Assembly: GCF_003325955.1 (NCBI RefSeq)
Contig: NZ_CP030929.1
Coordinates: 1,545,480-1,609,479, forward strand
Length of the DNA: 64,000 bases
From: Aurantimicrobium sp. MWH-Uga1
GTDB lineage: Bacteria > Actinomycetota > Actinomycetes > Actinomycetales > Microbacteriaceae
Direction: 5' to 3'
The position numbers and the translations under genes are program-made. The notes under the pieces were generated by a model that saw only the letters and a list, made by a program, of their open reading frames with translations, was not told the origin of the DNA and ran no database searches. Positions 1 to 7,597 of the stretch are shown here, in pieces (the stretch's first letter is position 1; the number at the start of each line of letters is the position of its first letter).

Positions 1-578
1 AGCTGGGCTGGCGTGAATTCAGCTACCATCTGCTTTATCACTGGCCAGAGCTAGCCACCGTAAACTTTGATGCCCGCTTTGATCACTTCCCTTGGGGCCC
101 AGCAGACCCAGACATTCTTGATGCTTGGCAACAAGGAAGAACCGGAATCCCTCTCGTGGATGCAGGTATGCGGGAATTGTGGCAAACCGGCTACATGCAC
201 AACCGCGTCCGGATGGTGGCTGCTTCATTCCTGATCAAGAACCTGCTGATTGATTGGCGTATCGGTGAAGCTTGGTTCTGGGACACCCTGGTTGATGCGG
301 ACCCTGCCAGCAACGCTGCCTCGTGGCAGTGGGTAGCGGGCAGCGGTGCTGATGCTGCACCCTACTTCCGAGTTTTCAACCCCATGCTTCAAGCCGAAAA
401 GTTTGACCCCAAGGGTGAGTATCTCCACCGCTACTTAGGTGACTACGAGCACCCCATGCTCAGCGGATACCCCGAACCAATTATTGATCTTCTTGAAACT
501 CGAAATCGTGCCCTTGAGGCGTTCAAGACTCTCGGTGATATTCCTCGTCAGATTCGTCCACCTGTCGTGGACCTGTGA
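1..578 (+). CDS. Deoxyribodipyrimidine photolyase / cryptochrome, C-terminal part (5' truncated by window edge)
   Basis: The reading frame is open from base 3, so only about 191 C-terminal residues are present. They form the FAD-binding helical domain of the photolyase/cryptochrome family, which repairs cyclobutane pyrimidine dimers with light. Visible family signatures are GWREF and YHLLYHWP at the start, TGIPLVDAGMREL, the D-x-D-x-A-S-N stretch followed by WQWVAGSG, then PYFRVFNP and KFDPKGEYLHRY. The DASN segment holds the residue that contacts flavin N5 in class I photolyases. The order and spacing of motifs are intact. The N-terminal antenna domain lies outside the window, so photolyase and cryptochrome cannot be separated. 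A strong hairpin follows the stop codon. Confidence 0.93.
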   Translation, partial: LGWREFSYHLLYHWPELATVNFDARFDHFPWGPADPDILDAWQQGRTGIPLVDAGMRELWQTGYMHNRVRMVAASFLIKNLLIDWRIGEAWFWDTLVDADPASNAASWQWVAGSGADAAPYFRVFNPMLQAEKFDPKGEYLHRYLGDYEHPMLSGYPEPIIDLLETRNRALEAFKTLGDIPRQIRPPVVDL

Positions 579-581
579 CAC

Positions 582-608
582 AAGAACCCCACCAGTGGTG
601 GGGTTCTT
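582..608. terminator. Palindromic terminator hairpin between convergent genes
   Basis: A 13-bp perfect inverted repeat (AAGAACCCCACCA, one-base centre, then its complement) begins four bases after the photolyase stop codon. It runs into T-rich ends on both strands and sits between two genes that converge, so it probably serves both. Confidence 0.8.
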
Positions 609-626
609 GATGAAATGTGCGTGAGA

Positions 627-989
627 CTACTGAACGATTGGAATTCCTGTAGCTGCCGAAGCATTTTCTTTTGATCCACCATCTGTGACATTGGTGAATC
701 CTGCTGCTTTCATTTGTGCAACCGCAGCTGCAGAGCGGTTACCGGAGCGGCAGTAGACGTAGTACTCGCCATCAGTCGGAAGCTGACTCAAAATAGAGGC
801 GAAGTCCGGAGACTGGACATCAATGTTCACAGCGCCTTCGAGGTGACCTTCAGAGTATTCAGATGGTGTGCGAACATCAATCACGATGGCATCTGGGCCT
901 AACGTGACGGGTTCAGCTGAGGGGGCACATGCCGCGAGAGTAAACACCGCTGCAAAGGCGAGGGCAAGTATGGCGAGAATTTTCTTCAT
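627..989 (-). CDS. Rhodanese-domain lipoprotein
   Basis: A 120-residue exported rhodanese-like protein. A lysine-start signal peptide leads to the lipobox LAAC, so it should be lipid-anchored on the outer face of the membrane. The rhodanese fold follows, with DVRTPSEY-x-x-GH near the front and the active loop CRSGNRS, whose cysteine would carry a persulfide; the likely role is sulfur transfer or sulfide/thiosulfate handling. ATG at 989 is preferred over the in-frame GTG at 995 because the hexamer TACTCT lies exactly seven bases upstream, the pattern of leaderless starts repeated across this window, and no Shine-Dalgarno is present. A 16-bp CsoR/CstR-like palindrome overlaps this promoter. Confidence 0.88.
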   Translation of the reverse strand: MKKILAILALAFAAVFTLAACAPSAEPVTLGPDAIVIDVRTPSEYSEGHLEGAVNIDVQSPDFASILSQLPTDGEYYVYCRSGNRSAAAVAQMKAAGFTNVTDGGSKENASAATGIPIVQ

Positions 990-996
990 GTGCACA

Positions 997-1022
997 AGAG
1001 TAGCAGATACCCCGGGGGGTAT
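997..1022 (-). promoter_or_regulatory. Promoter -10 plus CsoR/CstR-like palindrome upstream of rhodanese gene
   Basis: ATACCCC-GG-GGGGTAT at 1007-1022 is a perfect 7-2-7 inverted repeat. It starts four bases upstream of the -10 hexamer TACTCT (997-1002 on the minus strand), so a bound repressor would block RNA polymerase. ATACCCC/GGGGTAT half-sites are typical of the CsoR family, including the persulfide sensor CstR that controls rhodanese genes. No csoR-like gene is in the window, so the regulator is inferred. Confidence 0.6.
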
Positions 1023-1027
1023 TATGA

Positions 1028-1873
1028 TTAGGCCTCTCTCGTAATCTCAACTTTTACAAAAACTCCGGAAGCGCTTGCTCCGGCATATACGCCCCTCAAG
1101 GGTGAAACGTCTTTATAGTCGCGACCGCGCGCAATAAGCACATGTCGCTCTCCGATGTGCAGCATGTTGGTGGGATCGTAACCAAACCAATCTCCCGTGA
1201 ACCACTCAACCCAGGCGTGAGATTCCCCCACGATTGTCTCCCCAATCTCCGCATCTGCTTTTGATTGCAAATAGCCAGATACATAGCGTGCAGGAATACC
1301 CACGGATCGCAAAGCTCCCAGTGTGACGTGGGCGATGTCTTGGCACACCCCTTTTTTGTTCTCCCAGGCGTGGGCAGCTGTAGTTTGAACGCCGGTAACA
1401 CCCTTGGTGTATTCAATGTTGTCGTACACAGCTGCTGCAATTGCCATGGCAGTGGCCGCAGGATTGTCATGTTTATCAGCAAGTTCCCGCGCCAGGTCAA
1501 CAACACCTGCAGGTGGTTGTGTAAGCCTGGTCTGTTCGGTGAATTCCACAAACTTAGTCGTGCTTGATCTAACCATCGCTAGATCATCCCAACTCATATC
1601 TGGTGCCTCACGAAGAGAAGGTCGAACCTCAACAACGCTGGTAGCTGTGACAGATAGTTCCGTGTGAGGTGTAAGAACTTCAAATGTGCTGACTTGTGTG
1701 CCCCAATAATCAACGTATCCGTGCTGGGCTGCCGCAGGATGAATCTGAAGATTAGCCTGTAAGACAAACTGCTCGTTGCTGTTTACTGGCAACATACGTG
1801 CTTCGTTGTAGGAAGCAGTTGCGGGAAGCTCGTAGGAGAACCCAGTGCGGTGAACGATGCGGAGACGACTCAT
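1028..1873 (-). CDS. Transglutaminase-like domain protein
   Basis: A 281-residue cytoplasmic protein with a bacterial transglutaminase N-terminal beta domain (roughly residues 1-80, beginning SRLRIVHRTGFSYE) and a transglutaminase-like cysteine protease core. The core shows GVCQDIAH with the catalytic cysteine, SHAWVEWF with the histidine, and GYDPTN with the aspartate, so the triad looks complete. The start at 1873 is chosen because its ATG overlaps the stop of the upstream alpha-E gene by four bases. It is the last gene of a three-gene operon with alpha-E and ATP-grasp proteins, a combination seen in many bacteria and proposed to make or cleave peptide or isopeptide bonds. The true substrate is unknown. 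Confidence 0.9.
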   Translation of the reverse strand: MSRLRIVHRTGFSYELPATASYNEARMLPVNSNEQFVLQANLQIHPAAAQHGYVDYWGTQVSTFEVLTPHTELSVTATSVVEVRPSLREAPDMSWDDLAMVRSSTTKFVEFTEQTRLTQPPAGVVDLARELADKHDNPAATAMAIAAAVYDNIEYTKGVTGVQTTAAHAWENKKGVCQDIAHVTLGALRSVGIPARYVSGYLQSKADAEIGETIVGESHAWVEWFTGDWFGYDPTNMLHIGERHVLIARGRDYKDVSPLRGVYAGASASGVFVKVEITREA

Positions 1874-2799
1874 GAGCTTTCTCCAATCCACACCGGTACT
1901 GCACTGGTCGGGAAGTACTTCAAGCGAATCTGGTCACTGGCCGCACTGGTGACAACCTGCACTTCTTCCATATGAGCTGGAAGATCATCCATCAGTTCGA
2001 TAATCGGACGAAATTCAAGTTCACTGCGTATAGCGCCTAACAGACGAAGTGCTTCGTCAACAACCCCCGCACGACCTTCACGTGGATCAATCTCGCGCAA
2101 ACACTCTTCGGCTTTTGTAACCGAATACAAAATGGAGCGCGGGAACAATCGATCCGTCAGCAAAAATTCAGCTGCATTATGTGTCGAAGGAACTCCACGA
2201 TACGTACGCAAATATGCTTCATAAGCTCCACAGCTTCGAAGAATGGTCGTCCACGACGGGCCGCTGGCGTCCGTAAGCGACCTTGTCGCCAACAAACGGG
2301 CGGTCATATCTGCTCGCTCGAGTGCTCGACCGAGTGTGAAAAATTGCCACGCTTCGTCGTGACTCGTAGCTGAATCTACAATTCCGATAGCAAGGGCTGC
2401 CCGCTCGCGAACCCAACGAAAATAATCGTGTGTTTTCTCGGCAGCAAGTTTTTTGGGAATTCGAGCATTGGTACTGTTCAAACACTCCCACAATTCCGTA
2501 GACACAATCTCGCGAGCGCGTCGAGCATTTTCTCTTGCAGATGCGATAGCAAAAGCAATAGAGCCAGGATGCTGACGATCTACAGCGAGATCATTGATTA
2601 CGTCTTCACGAGTGACAAGGTGCCCCAAAGGAACATCGGTACCCATCACGGAGAGCAGTGCGCGGCATGCAGAATCTTCATCGATCCATGGATCTTCCAG
2701 AAGTAGCTGCAGGTGGACATCCAAAATTCGGGCTGTGCCGTCTGATCGTTCCACATAGCGACCGATCCAGAACAGAGACTCGGCAATACGGCTTAACAT
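1870..2799 (-). CDS. Alpha-E domain protein (DUF403)
   Basis: A 309-residue, mostly helical protein of the alpha-E family. The beginning LSRIAESLFWIGRYVERSDGT and the later ALERADMTARLL are the hallmark E-R pairs of this family. It has no signal peptide or membrane segment. Biochemical function is not known; it always occurs beside a circularly permuted ATP-grasp protein and often a transglutaminase, as here, so it probably assists in peptide ligation or modification. Its start overlaps the end of the ATP-grasp gene by seven bases and its stop overlaps the transglutaminase start, showing strong translational coupling. Confidence 0.9.
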   Translation of the reverse strand: MLSRIAESLFWIGRYVERSDGTARILDVHLQLLLEDPWIDEDSACRALLSVMGTDVPLGHLVTREDVINDLAVDRQHPGSIAFAIASARENARRAREIVSTELWECLNSTNARIPKKLAAEKTHDYFRWVRERAALAIGIVDSATSHDEAWQFFTLGRALERADMTARLLATRSLTDASGPSWTTILRSCGAYEAYLRTYRGVPSTHNAAEFLLTDRLFPRSILYSVTKAEECLREIDPREGRAGVVDEALRLLGAIRSELEFRPIIELMDDLPAHMEEVQVVTSAASDQIRLKYFPTSAVPVWIGESS

Positions 2800-4487
2800 G
2801 CATCCACCTCGTCTCGCTTTTGCTGTTGCTGCTCCTGTTGCTGGTGGCGCTTAGTCTCATCATGGTCTTGAGGCAACACCGATGGCAGAGATGCTCTCGA
2901 TTCATGCGGGGTGGAATATGAGATTTCAGTCTCGGTGGTTTCTTGAGCAGCCTGGTCAGCAACCAAATCAGACACACTGACGTGCTCACGAATGGTTCCC
3001 TTGCCGGGGCGTTCTTCAATCGGGCCAACAACCCATGTGTCTTTTGATCCACCCCCCTGACTTGAGTTCACAACAAGTTCACCCTCTGGAAGGGCAACTC
3101 GAGTGAGTCCTCCGGGTAGGACAAATACGTCCTCCCCGTTGTTGACAACAAAAGGCCGCAGGTCAGCATGACGAGGTCGAATACCCTCCTCCACCAGAGT
3201 GGGAATCGTAGAAAATTGCACTACGGGCTGAGCTATCCATCCTCGCGGATCAGCAATCAGTCGTTTCCTCAGCGCTTCAAGTTCTTCCGGAGAAGCATCA
3301 GGCCCGACAACTAATCCCTTTCCACCAGATCCATCGACAGGTTTCACTACCAGTTCATCTAATCGGTCTAGAACTTCCTCGAGCGCCTCCGGCTCTTCGA
3401 GGCGCCAGGTATCCACGTTGGGGAGTATGGCTTCTTCCCCGAGATAGTACTTTGTCAGTGCTGGAACGTAGGTGTACACCAACTTATCGTCGGCTACTCC
3501 ATTGCCGACTGCGTTGGCGATGGTGACATGGCCTAAGCGGGCCGCAAGCAGCATTCCGGGTGAACCCAAAATGGAGTCCGGGCGGAACTGGAGAGGGTCG
3601 ATGTATTCATCGTCTACTCGACGGTAAATCACATCTACACGCTTGGGACCAGCTGTCGTTCTCATCCATACGCGGCCATTGGAACAAAACAGGTCACGGC
3701 CTTCGACCAGTTCAACCCCCATCAGGCGGGCAAGAAGTGTGTGCTCAAAATACGCAGAGTTATAAACACCGGGAGTGAGAACAACAATGGTGGGCTCATC
3801 AACTCCCTCTGGCGCAGATGCTTGGAGTGCTTGAAGAAGTTTGTAGGGATAGTCTCCTACTGGACGTACGCTCATCTCCACAAACAACTCAGGCAATGTT
3901 TGTGCCATTACTCGTCGATTAGAAATGACATAACTCACGCCTGAGGGAACACGCACATTGTCCTCAAGGACGCGCCAATCTCCCTGCTGATCGCGAATAA
4001 GGTCGATACCGGCGACGTGAATGCGGACACCATTTGCGGAACGGATACCTGCAGCTTGGCGGTGGTAGTGACTCGAGCTACTGATGAGCTGTGCCGGGAT
4101 AATCCCGTCCCTCACGGCATGTTGTGGGCCGTACACATCAGCTAGGAACATCTCAAGAACTTTGACGCGCTGTTGAACACCGCGTTCCACGTTGTTCCAG
4201 TCATCTGTTTCGATTACTCGAGGAACTGCATCTAATGGAAAAGGTCTTTCTTCACCCGCGAAGTCAAAAGTCACACCCTGAGCAAGGTAGGAACTTGCAA
4301 GAGCTTCCGTGCGGCCACGTAGCTCTTCTTGCGTCATTTGGGCAAGCGCGTTGTAAAGATCTTTGTAGGGAGGACGTGGATTACCTGGTTTGTCTATCTT
4401 GGGGAACATTTCATCCCAAGCCGAGGCACCCTTGCGCACTCGGTGAGTTTCCCGAGTGTTTCCGTAACCGTCAAACAGGGTTGCCAT
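2793..4487 (-). CDS. Circularly permuted ATP-grasp protein
   Basis: A 564-residue protein of the circularly permuted ATP-grasp type 2 family (DUF404/DUF407 region). Seen: WRVLEDNVRVPSGVSYV, VELVEGRDLFC, VIYRRVDDEYIDPL, the glycine-rich KPVDGSGGKGLVVG loop that would bind ATP phosphates, and LRPFVVN near the end of the core. The last 70 or so residues are polar and end in a glutamine-rich tract (HQQQEQQQQ) that looks disordered. ATG 4487 has AGGA seven bases before it; the in-frame GTG at 4493 is too close to that site. The enzyme should join a carboxylate to an amine using ATP, probably with the next two gene products. Confidence 0.9.
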   Translation of the reverse strand: MATLFDGYGNTRETHRVRKGASAWDEMFPKIDKPGNPRPPYKDLYNALAQMTQEELRGRTEALASSYLAQGVTFDFAGEERPFPLDAVPRVIETDDWNNVERGVQQRVKVLEMFLADVYGPQHAVRDGIIPAQLISSSSHYHRQAAGIRSANGVRIHVAGIDLIRDQQGDWRVLEDNVRVPSGVSYVISNRRVMAQTLPELFVEMSVRPVGDYPYKLLQALQASAPEGVDEPTIVVLTPGVYNSAYFEHTLLARLMGVELVEGRDLFCSNGRVWMRTTAGPKRVDVIYRRVDDEYIDPLQFRPDSILGSPGMLLAARLGHVTIANAVGNGVADDKLVYTYVPALTKYYLGEEAILPNVDTWRLEEPEALEEVLDRLDELVVKPVDGSGGKGLVVGPDASPEELEALRKRLIADPRGWIAQPVVQFSTIPTLVEEGIRPRHADLRPFVVNNGEDVFVLPGGLTRVALPEGELVVNSSQGGGSKDTWVVGPIEERPGKGTIREHVSVSDLVADQAAQETTETEISYSTPHESRASLPSVLPQDHDETKRHQQQEQQQQKRDEVDAC

Positions 4488-4600
4488 CTTCACATCCTGC
4501 CCGTCTTTGGTTACAAGAAGATTACAGCGCGAAATGTAATGGTGGAAAGAGTGTCTGCAGGCTTCTTCTGAATTGGGAACTAACTCACTAGCGTGGAATC

Positions 4601-5179
4601 ATGAAAGTTGCTGACATTTCCCAGGGAACATGGCTGAACGAACCCGAGATGGTGAAGGCCTCAGCAGAGGGTTTGTTCGTGACCGCGAAAAATCACAGCG
4701 ACTTTTGGCGCACCACCTCATATGGGTTTATTCACAACTCAGGGCATGCTCTGCTCAACGAATTTCCACAGAATACGTCAGTGGAAGCGAGCTGGGTTTT
4801 AGATTATGACCAACAGTTTGACCAGGCAGGATTGATGATCTGGTCGGATGAAGAGAACTGGATTAAAGCAGGGGTTGAATATGCCGACGGCGCACCGCAG
4901 CTCGGTGCCGTCGTCACGCGAGAAGTATCAGACTGGTCCGTTGCTCCGGTAACGGACTGGATGCACAAAGAGGTGCACCTGCGCATGAGTAGACAAGATG
5001 ATGCCCTCACAATTCGTGCACGTTGTGCTGGACCCTGGCAATTGGTCAGAGTTGCACCATTAGATCCTCAGCGCTCCTGGCAAGCCGGTCTGCACCTTGC
5101 TAGTCCAACTCGTTCAGGCTTAACCGTCAGATTTACTTCTCGTGCGGTTGGGCCTAGGGATGCTTCACTGCACGATTAG
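4601..5179 (+). CDS. DUF1349 family protein
   Basis: A 192-residue soluble protein matching the DUF1349 family (concanavalin-like beta sandwich; some members are annotated as regulation of enolase). Family features seen are the DFWRTTSYGFIHNSGH opening, QFDQAGLMIWSDEENWIKAGVEY, and SDWSVAPV. No signal peptide. The start has no Shine-Dalgarno but TAGCGT lies six bases upstream, fitting a leaderless message. It is transcribed alone, diverging from the ATP-grasp operon. Its molecular role is not established; weak sugar binding is possible from the fold. Confidence 0.85.
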   Translation: MKVADISQGTWLNEPEMVKASAEGLFVTAKNHSDFWRTTSYGFIHNSGHALLNEFPQNTSVEASWVLDYDQQFDQAGLMIWSDEENWIKAGVEYADGAPQLGAVVTREVSDWSVAPVTDWMHKEVHLRMSRQDDALTIRARCAGPWQLVRVAPLDPQRSWQAGLHLASPTRSGLTVRFTSRAVGPRDASLHD

Positions 5180-5197
5180 ATCTCTGGAGATACCTCT

Positions 5198-6283
5198 TTA
5201 GAACTTGGAGTCCAGCCACGTTCGCGCTTCATCAATTGATGCCTGCGGTAGTGAGAAGTGATCATCGTTGGGATAGGTCGACGACGTAATATCGCCACCA
5301 AGCGCTGTGATGGCATCGATGTAGCCGAGCTGCCACGGCAGCGGGCATGGACCGTTAGGGTCCTGCCCATCAATCAAGACGAGGATGGGGCACACTGGCT
5401 TCTTTTGTGCGGCGGAAGCCTCCTCAAATGCGGCGAGCCAGGTTGGAAGTTTTTCTTTGTTGACCTGAATCATTGCACCGCTGAGGTGGAAATTCCGGGT
5501 GAGGATGTCGCTGAAGTGATGCACAGGAGCGGTGTTCCAGTTCTCTTCAAACATCTTGATACCCAGCGGGGTAAAGACATCTTCGAGAGAAAGTCTGTCG
5601 GGAAATGCCGCAGGCATCGCTCCCAAAATCATGAATAAGTGTCCATCAGGTGGGGTGGGTGTACCTGATCCGGCAAGAGCTGAGCCGATGCCAGGAAGCT
5701 TGAGTGCGATGGACGGTACACCAGGTGACATTCCTACGGCGCCAACAATTTCCAGATCGCCATAGTCTGCAGCATCCAATTCAGCCGCAGCGAGCGCACC
5801 GCCACCTTGAGACCAGCCGACCAGTCCAAACTTGGTTCCCGCGCCGACGGGAAGTTCCCTCGCTGCCTTCACGATGTTCACTGCATCCAAGGCATTGGTT
5901 CGGTTCACGGTGTACTGGTGAATTCCTGGTGTGCCCTGTCCTTGGTAGTCAGTCGCAACGACAACCCAGCCTTCATCAATGAACTTCTGTTGACCGGGTA
6001 CTCCGTAATCAATAGAGGTGACAGAACCCGATTCAAAGTACAGCGTGAGTTCCCTGGCAGGGTCTGGTTGTGCTGAAGGGCACGCCGCATCTCCCATACC
6101 GGTGGTGCCATGGGCCCACGTCATGACCTTACGGTTTTCTCCCGGAGCAGCTGGGGCAACAACGATGCCCGTGGACTCGGTGGCGTTACCGTGCAGGTCT
6201 CCGGAGCGATAACGGATGCGATAGGCCTGAGCTCCTGCAATCGAGGTATCAATCTTCTCGTGGTGGACTAAAACAGTGCTCAT
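5198..6283 (-). CDS. Alpha/beta-hydrolase, secretory-lipase-like
   Basis: A 361-residue alpha/beta hydrolase resembling the secretory lipase (LIP) family. The nucleophile elbow is GWSQGG (Ser around residue 166) and an oxyanion-type TWAHGTTG occurs near residue 55. The later LVLIDGQDPNGPCPLPW and DDHFS supply a plausible Asp and His. There is no N-terminal signal peptide, so it probably acts in the cytoplasm on ester substrates. The start has AAGGAAGG five bases upstream. It converges with the DUF1349 gene and is transcribed in the same direction as the small genes above it. Confidence 0.8.
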   Translation of the reverse strand: MSTVLVHHEKIDTSIAGAQAYRIRYRSGDLHGNATESTGIVVAPAAPGENRKVMTWAHGTTGMGDAACPSAQPDPARELTLYFESGSVTSIDYGVPGQQKFIDEGWVVVATDYQGQGTPGIHQYTVNRTNALDAVNIVKAARELPVGAGTKFGLVGWSQGGGALAAAELDAADYGDLEIVGAVGMSPGVPSIALKLPGIGSALAGSGTPTPPDGHLFMILGAMPAAFPDRLSLEDVFTPLGIKMFEENWNTAPVHHFSDILTRNFHLSGAMIQVNKEKLPTWLAAFEEASAAQKKPVCPILVLIDGQDPNGPCPLPWQLGYIDAITALGGDITSSTYPNDDHFSLPQASIDEARTWLDSKF

Positions 6284-6332
6284 GATTGCCTTCCTTGACG
6301 ATTGCTTCAGTATATGAAGGGGTTGCTGAAAG

Positions 6333-6473
6333 CTATCTGCCTGACTTGCACTTCTGCGAGCAATACTTCACGTTCTCCCAATCTCGCGCCCACTTCTTTC
6401 GCCATTCGAAAGGCAAACCACAACGCTCACACACTTTGGGGGCGAAGCCGTTCTTGGTTTGTGCAGTGCGCAT
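6333..6473 (-). CDS. DUF2256 small zinc-binding protein
   Basis: A 46-residue protein with [28 protein letters not shown], the characteristic DUF2256 pattern of two cysteine pairs flanking an aromatic/basic stretch; it probably binds one zinc. ATG 6473 is preferred because AGAGG is four bases upstream and the resulting length equals that of typical DUF2256 proteins; a further in-frame ATG at 6524 would overlap the upstream lipoprotein gene. Function is unknown. Confidence 0.82.
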   Translation of the reverse strand: MRTAQTKNGFAPKVCERCGLPFEWRKKWARDWENVKYCSQKCKSGR

Positions 6474-6514
6474 CACACCTCTAACCCAATCAGAAAAATG
6501 AAAAGTGGTGTGAT

Positions 6515-6940
6515 TTATTGGCATACCTGATCAAGAAGTTGGCCGGCAGACCGAGCAGCTTCTTTCGTATCAATGATGGCGGGATCATCAACCCCACCAC
6601 CGTTTTCGATTGACTGTTGTAAATCATTCAAGAAGGCAGTGAAAGATTCAGCCACTTGTCTGGTTGCATCAGTAAAGCTGGCATCCTCTGAATTGATTGC
6701 TCGCAAGGATTGAAGTGCCGAGCGTGAAATGTCTAGATGTTCTTGTGCGTTGGAAGGATCGTCCTGAGCTAAGCCAATCCCCTCCGCTAATTGGCTGGTG
6801 ATTCCCGATAGGGAAGCGCAAGATTCTTCGAGGGATAAACCTGCGGGCTCCGGCGCAGCCGAACAGCCCGCTAGTAGTGCAACGACAGGAACGAATGTGG
6901 TCAGAGCGCAAACCGTTTTGGGTGAGTTCATGAATGGCAA
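6515..6940 (-). CDS. Small lipoprotein of unknown function
   Basis: A 141-residue predicted lipoprotein: hydrophobic signal segment [17 protein letters not shown] with a clear lipobox, then a helical acidic domain of about 110 residues with two more cysteines (near residues 40 and 140) that could form a disulfide. TTG at 6940 is taken as the start because AGGAG lies four bases before it, whereas the next ATG (6931) would be thirteen bases away. No known family is recognised. It is close to, and co-directional with, the DUF2256 gene. Confidence 0.75.
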   Translation of the reverse strand: MPFMNSPKTVCALTTFVPVVALLAGCSAAPEPAGLSLEESCASLSGITSQLAEGIGLAQDDPSNAQEHLDISRSALQSLRAINSEDASFTDATRQVAESFTAFLNDLQQSIENGGGVDDPAIIDTKEAARSAGQLLDQVCQ

Positions 6941-7004
6941 ATTACTCCTAATGGTGAGGGATTCATAGTTTTTTCACAGCGAACAGTCAGCACTGGGTGG
7001 GCTA

Positions 7005-7018
7005 AACGATATATCGTT
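7005..7018. promoter_or_regulatory. Palindromic operator upstream of padR-type gene
   Basis: AACGATATATCGTT is a perfect 14-bp palindrome located 31 bases before the start of the PadR-family gene. AT-centred dyads of this type are commonly bound by PadR regulators that repress their own operon, so autoregulation is likely but not shown. Confidence 0.6.
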
Positions 7019-7048
7019 AGGTGTTCGAAAGAAACAAAGGAGAGCAAC

Positions 7049-7594
7049 GTGAAAGACACTTGGACTAAGAATTCCGGCGCAGACTGGTCACTTTCTTCCG
7101 CGTTGCAAACCCTCGAAGACCTCGGTGGGCAGTTCAAGCGCAACGTTGATATGCGTATGAAGCGTGGCGACGTACGTTCTGCTGTCCTGAGACTGTTGAA
7201 CGAATCACCGATGCACGGCTACCAAATCATGAACGAGATTGAGACTCGGAGCGGTGGTGCCTGGAAGCCCAGCCCTGGTTCTGTTTACCCCACCCTCCAG
7301 CTCCTCGTCGATGAGGGATTACTTGAGGTCAAGGAAACCAAGGGTCGTCGAACATACTCCCTGACCAAAGAAGGCGCAGATGTTGCCGCCGCCGAAGCTG
7401 AATCCCCAGCACCCTGGGAGACCGGGTTTGATCGCCCTGCAGGCCCTCGTGGCTCTCTGGCACGAGCCGGCGTTAGTGTCGCAAAAGCAGCTGCAGATGT
7501 TGCCCGATTAGGCAATTCTGCCCAGATGGAGGAGGCAACTGCACTCCTCGAGGAAACTGCGAAAAAACTTTTCGCCATTGTGTCGCACAATTAA
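7049..7594 (+). CDS. PadR family transcriptional regulator
   Basis: A 181-residue regulator. Residues about 30-110 form the PadR winged helix: DVRSAVLRLLNESPMHGYQIMNEI is followed by WKPSPGSVYPTLQLLVDEGLL and TYSLTKEG. The C-terminal portion is alanine-rich and helical, as in the dimerisation part of the family. GTG start at 7049 has AAGGAGAG five bases upstream. The next gene begins only three bases after the stop, so the regulator and the AarF-like kinase are one operon. The palindrome at 7005-7018 is a likely self-target. The signal it senses cannot be read from sequence. Confidence 0.9.
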   Translation: MKDTWTKNSGADWSLSSALQTLEDLGGQFKRNVDMRMKRGDVRSAVLRLLNESPMHGYQIMNEIETRSGGAWKPSPGSVYPTLQLLVDEGLLEVKETKGRRTYSLTKEGADVAAAEAESPAPWETGFDRPAGPRGSLARAGVSVAKAAADVARLGNSAQMEEATALLEETAKKLFAIVSHN

Positions 7595-7597
7595 GGG

